A stretch of DNA of 64,000 nt. Origin: Glossina fuscipes (Eukaryota > Arthropoda > Insecta > Diptera > Glossinidae). The notes under the pieces are model-generated. The model was not told the origin of the DNA. It ran no database searches and worked only from the letters and a program-made list of their open reading frames with translations. The translations under genes and the position numbers were made by a program. Location: positions 16,660,374-16,724,373 of the forward strand of contig NW_023998414.1 of NCBI RefSeq assembly GCF_014805625.2, given 5' to 3'. Shown in pieces: positions 62,095 through 64,000 of this stretch (the stretch's first letter is position 1; every line of letters begins with the position of its first letter).

Positions 62095-62714
62095 AAAAAA
62101 AAGTATTACACAAACAATTTAAGAGTTTAGGAAGAGGTAAAATTCGAGGCAAAGGAAGGCACACATCTCCATGTATTCCCGTGTCTGTTGAGTGCAAAGT
62201 TATGGAACAATTAAAGGTTTTCCCAAATTAAAATTAACAGCAATTTGACCATTTTCCCAGGCGAACCTATAGTGTTACGCGCAATGCTCTCTTCCTAGTC
62301 AACTTTGTCGCGCTTCAGTTATTCTCAATCCGAATAAGGTTCATTTTCATTCTTTATTCACTCAACATTTTCTTACGTTTTAATAACTAATTAACTTTTC
62401 ATTCGAACATTGGAAGCGTAAACAAGGGCAACTACATTTCACATGCATTCATATGCGATACGTAAATTAGTTCTCATAAATTCAGCAGCCATTCTTGTAA
62501 AAATAATGCAAACTTTATTGAAAAAAGCTGACTGCTGCAACTAAGCGTAATTGTGCTATTGCGAAGCTTTAATTTTTATTCCAAATTGCTTATCGGTCTT
62601 GCACGATTTAGTTTAGTATTCGCTAGACGCCCAACACAAAAACTCCTTACATGCGTTTTGAAGGAATAGAAAAATACATTAAATTAAAAGAAGAATATTT
62701 TAGAGAACACAACA

Positions 62715-63560
62715 TTAAAAAAATTAAGCTATAGCCGGGCAAGGACGACCTGTGAATACCCTACACCGCTTCGGTTAATTTGATTGGCATGCATCAACAA
62801 TTATGCATTATTTTTAAATAAACACAGAATTTTCATGAAAGCCCCCATACTGACGGAAAGTCAAACGTCAACGTAATCTAAATTTAGAAAACTTAATTTA
62901 CTTGCCACAAATTCGGCTTTATCGATCTTTAGAGGGGTTTGCTTTCATGACAGCTCTCGCGTATGGTGCGGACTAAAAAATAGATCTATGTGATCCAAAT
63001 CGTCTGTGGCTGATTTACTAAGCATAAATTTTTATCATAAAATAAATATTAAAAATTGGATCTTTTTGGCACATAAATCCATATATGGCTTGGGATCCAA
63101 ACATTGAACTACGTGTTTCATGTCAAATTGTAATTATGAACGAACTTTCATTGAGAAGTAGTGAAAATTAGCCCTGTTGACCACGCAGACATACAGTTTC
63201 CGTAGGAACGGTTATGTTATGGCAATGGGTTCAAAAAATTGCCATGTTGAGATAAGCGATTGTCATTGCGAGATTCCAAAAATTAATGTAATACGTTTTC
63301 TTTTAACGACTTACCAAATTATGCCGTTATATCGCGAGGGGCCGCAACAGTATTCGGATCGGAGCCATTTTCAACAGCGTCCACCCTTGGGCCGAAACAT
63401 GTCATTGTACCAACTTTCATTAAAATATCTTGAAAATTTGTGGCCTGTAGATTAGGCACATGGACGGACATCAGACTGACAGAGTGACAGGTAGTGACGA
63501 CCTCATTCATCACTTACTTTCGTATACAGTGTAACGAGTTTCCTTAGGCAGGGTATGACT
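62715..63560 (+). repeat. Long copy of the dispersed repeat
   Basis: Starts near AGCCGGGCAAGGACGACC, GTGAATACCCTACACCGC, and continues to TTCGGATCGGAGCCATTTTC, AACAGCGTCCACCCTTGGG, CAACTTTCATTAAAATATC, GTGGCCTGTAGATTAGGCAC, GGACGGACATCAGAC. At about 845 bp it is the longest candidate copy here and has no intact gene. Confidence 0.55.
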
Positions 63561-63671
63561 CAGCCAATCCAGGATCCGTTGCAAGAAAATTTTAATAAAA
63601 TAATCAGGACCTTCGCGGGGAGTGGTGTTATGATTGCTTAACTTTATTGGTACAGGGAAGTTTGTAGATAA

Positions 63672-63937
63672 TGGCTGGGGCAAGGAGAAGGAACCAGCGA
63701 GGTGACCCGACTTGTCGTACTGTTACTGGCTTGTTTCGTTTTCCTCGTTTTACTTGTACGTTTTACGTTTTTAATATCGCGAGCACTGCAAGAAAGAACC
63801 GAAAACTTCGCGAGTGTCATAGCTGCCTTGGTTCATCCCGGGTTGATATGTGAGTCCAACAATAGTAAGCTACAAGGAAAACGTCTCTCAGTTTTTCAGG
63901 GATGGCGATTAAAGCTGAACCAGCTCATCCCCTATCC
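63672..63937 (+). other. Open frame with one strong hydrophobic segment, edge of window
   Basis: After a stop at 63669 the frame stays open to a good donor CC|GTAAGT (63938). It encodes RLVVLLLACFVFLVLLVRF, FLISRALQERTENFASVIAA, then LVHPGLICESNN and WRLKLNQLIPYP. One membrane span is predicted. There is no in-frame ATG and no clear acceptor, and an overlapping frame with ATG at 63671 reads a basic peptide, so it may be chance. Confidence 0.25.
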
Positions 63938-64000
63938 GTAAGTCATTGGTCCTAAAAAGTCCTTCAGGGATGGCGATTAAAGCTGAACCAGCTCATCCCC
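63895..64000. repeat. 38-bp direct repeat, 68-bp period, cut by window edge
   Basis: TTCAGGGATGGCGATTAAAG...CAGCTCATCCCC occurs identically at 63895-63932 and 63963-64000. The second copy ends exactly at the window end, so further copies cannot be excluded. Confidence 0.9.

Noticed and set aside
1..64000. CRISPR array, operon-like or bacterial defence cluster
   Set aside because: Genes are spliced, AT-rich and eukaryotic; repeats are simple, tandem or transposon-derived and have no regular spacer pattern.

Overview
The window is an AT-rich nuclear segment from an insect. It has spliced genes with fly-type short introns (56-62 nt at the smallest) and larger repeat-filled introns. Proteins match metazoan families: copper ATPase, nardilysin, BCR/RhoGAP1A, RBM19 and harmonin. 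Degenerate mariner and hAT elements are present. Many fragments belong to one dispersed family that begins with a 'GTTCGG...CCGAATCTT...ACCC' start and carries 'GACAGACGGACAT'-like blocks. From memory, that family is typical of calyptrate flies (tsetse, house fly or blow fly relatives). The fly assignment is well supported; the genus is not.

Layout: 1-4062 is repeat-rich with a 400-nt assembly gap (3265-3664). 4063-7383 (+) holds the last three exons of an ATP7 copper-transporting P-type ATPase whose metal-binding exons are missing. 10820-15065 (-) is a complete 8-exon nardilysin. 18998-23651 (-) is an unrecognised 4-exon gene of about 853 codons. 25418-25800 (-) is a weak candidate micro-gene. 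28124-36989 (+) is a complete 12-exon BCR/RhoGAP1A orthologue (coiled coil, DH, PH, C2, RhoGAP), with a degenerate TIR transposon in its first intron. 38438-41984 (-) is a 4-exon, six-RRM RBM19/Mrd1 gene with a deleted mariner in its last intron. 44746/50157-55711 (+) is a harmonin (USH1C) homologue with two PDZ domains. 55977-59986 (-) is a small gene with a weak resemblance to the RAB2-binding domain of GARIN/FAM71 proteins. 60210-62003 (+) is a small secreted-protein gene of four exons, each too short to stand out as an open frame. The window ends in a large copy of the dispersed repeat, a hydrophobic open frame and a 38-bp direct repeat cut by the edge.

These are ordinary single-copy genes without an operon-like relationship. 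Several are paired by orientation: ATP7/nardilysin, BCR/RBM19 and harmonin/GARIN-like are convergent, and the GARIN-like gene and the secreted gene are head-to-head with about 220 bp between start codons. I found no CRISPR array, rRNA or tRNA gene, and no evidence for a new multigene defence or mobile system. The least described items are the spliced secreted gene, the unrecognised 853-codon gene, the GARIN-like gene, and candidate small exons in the BCR and harmonin genes. All exon chains quoted for complete genes sum to a multiple of three and keep phase at every junction; this was checked by hand.
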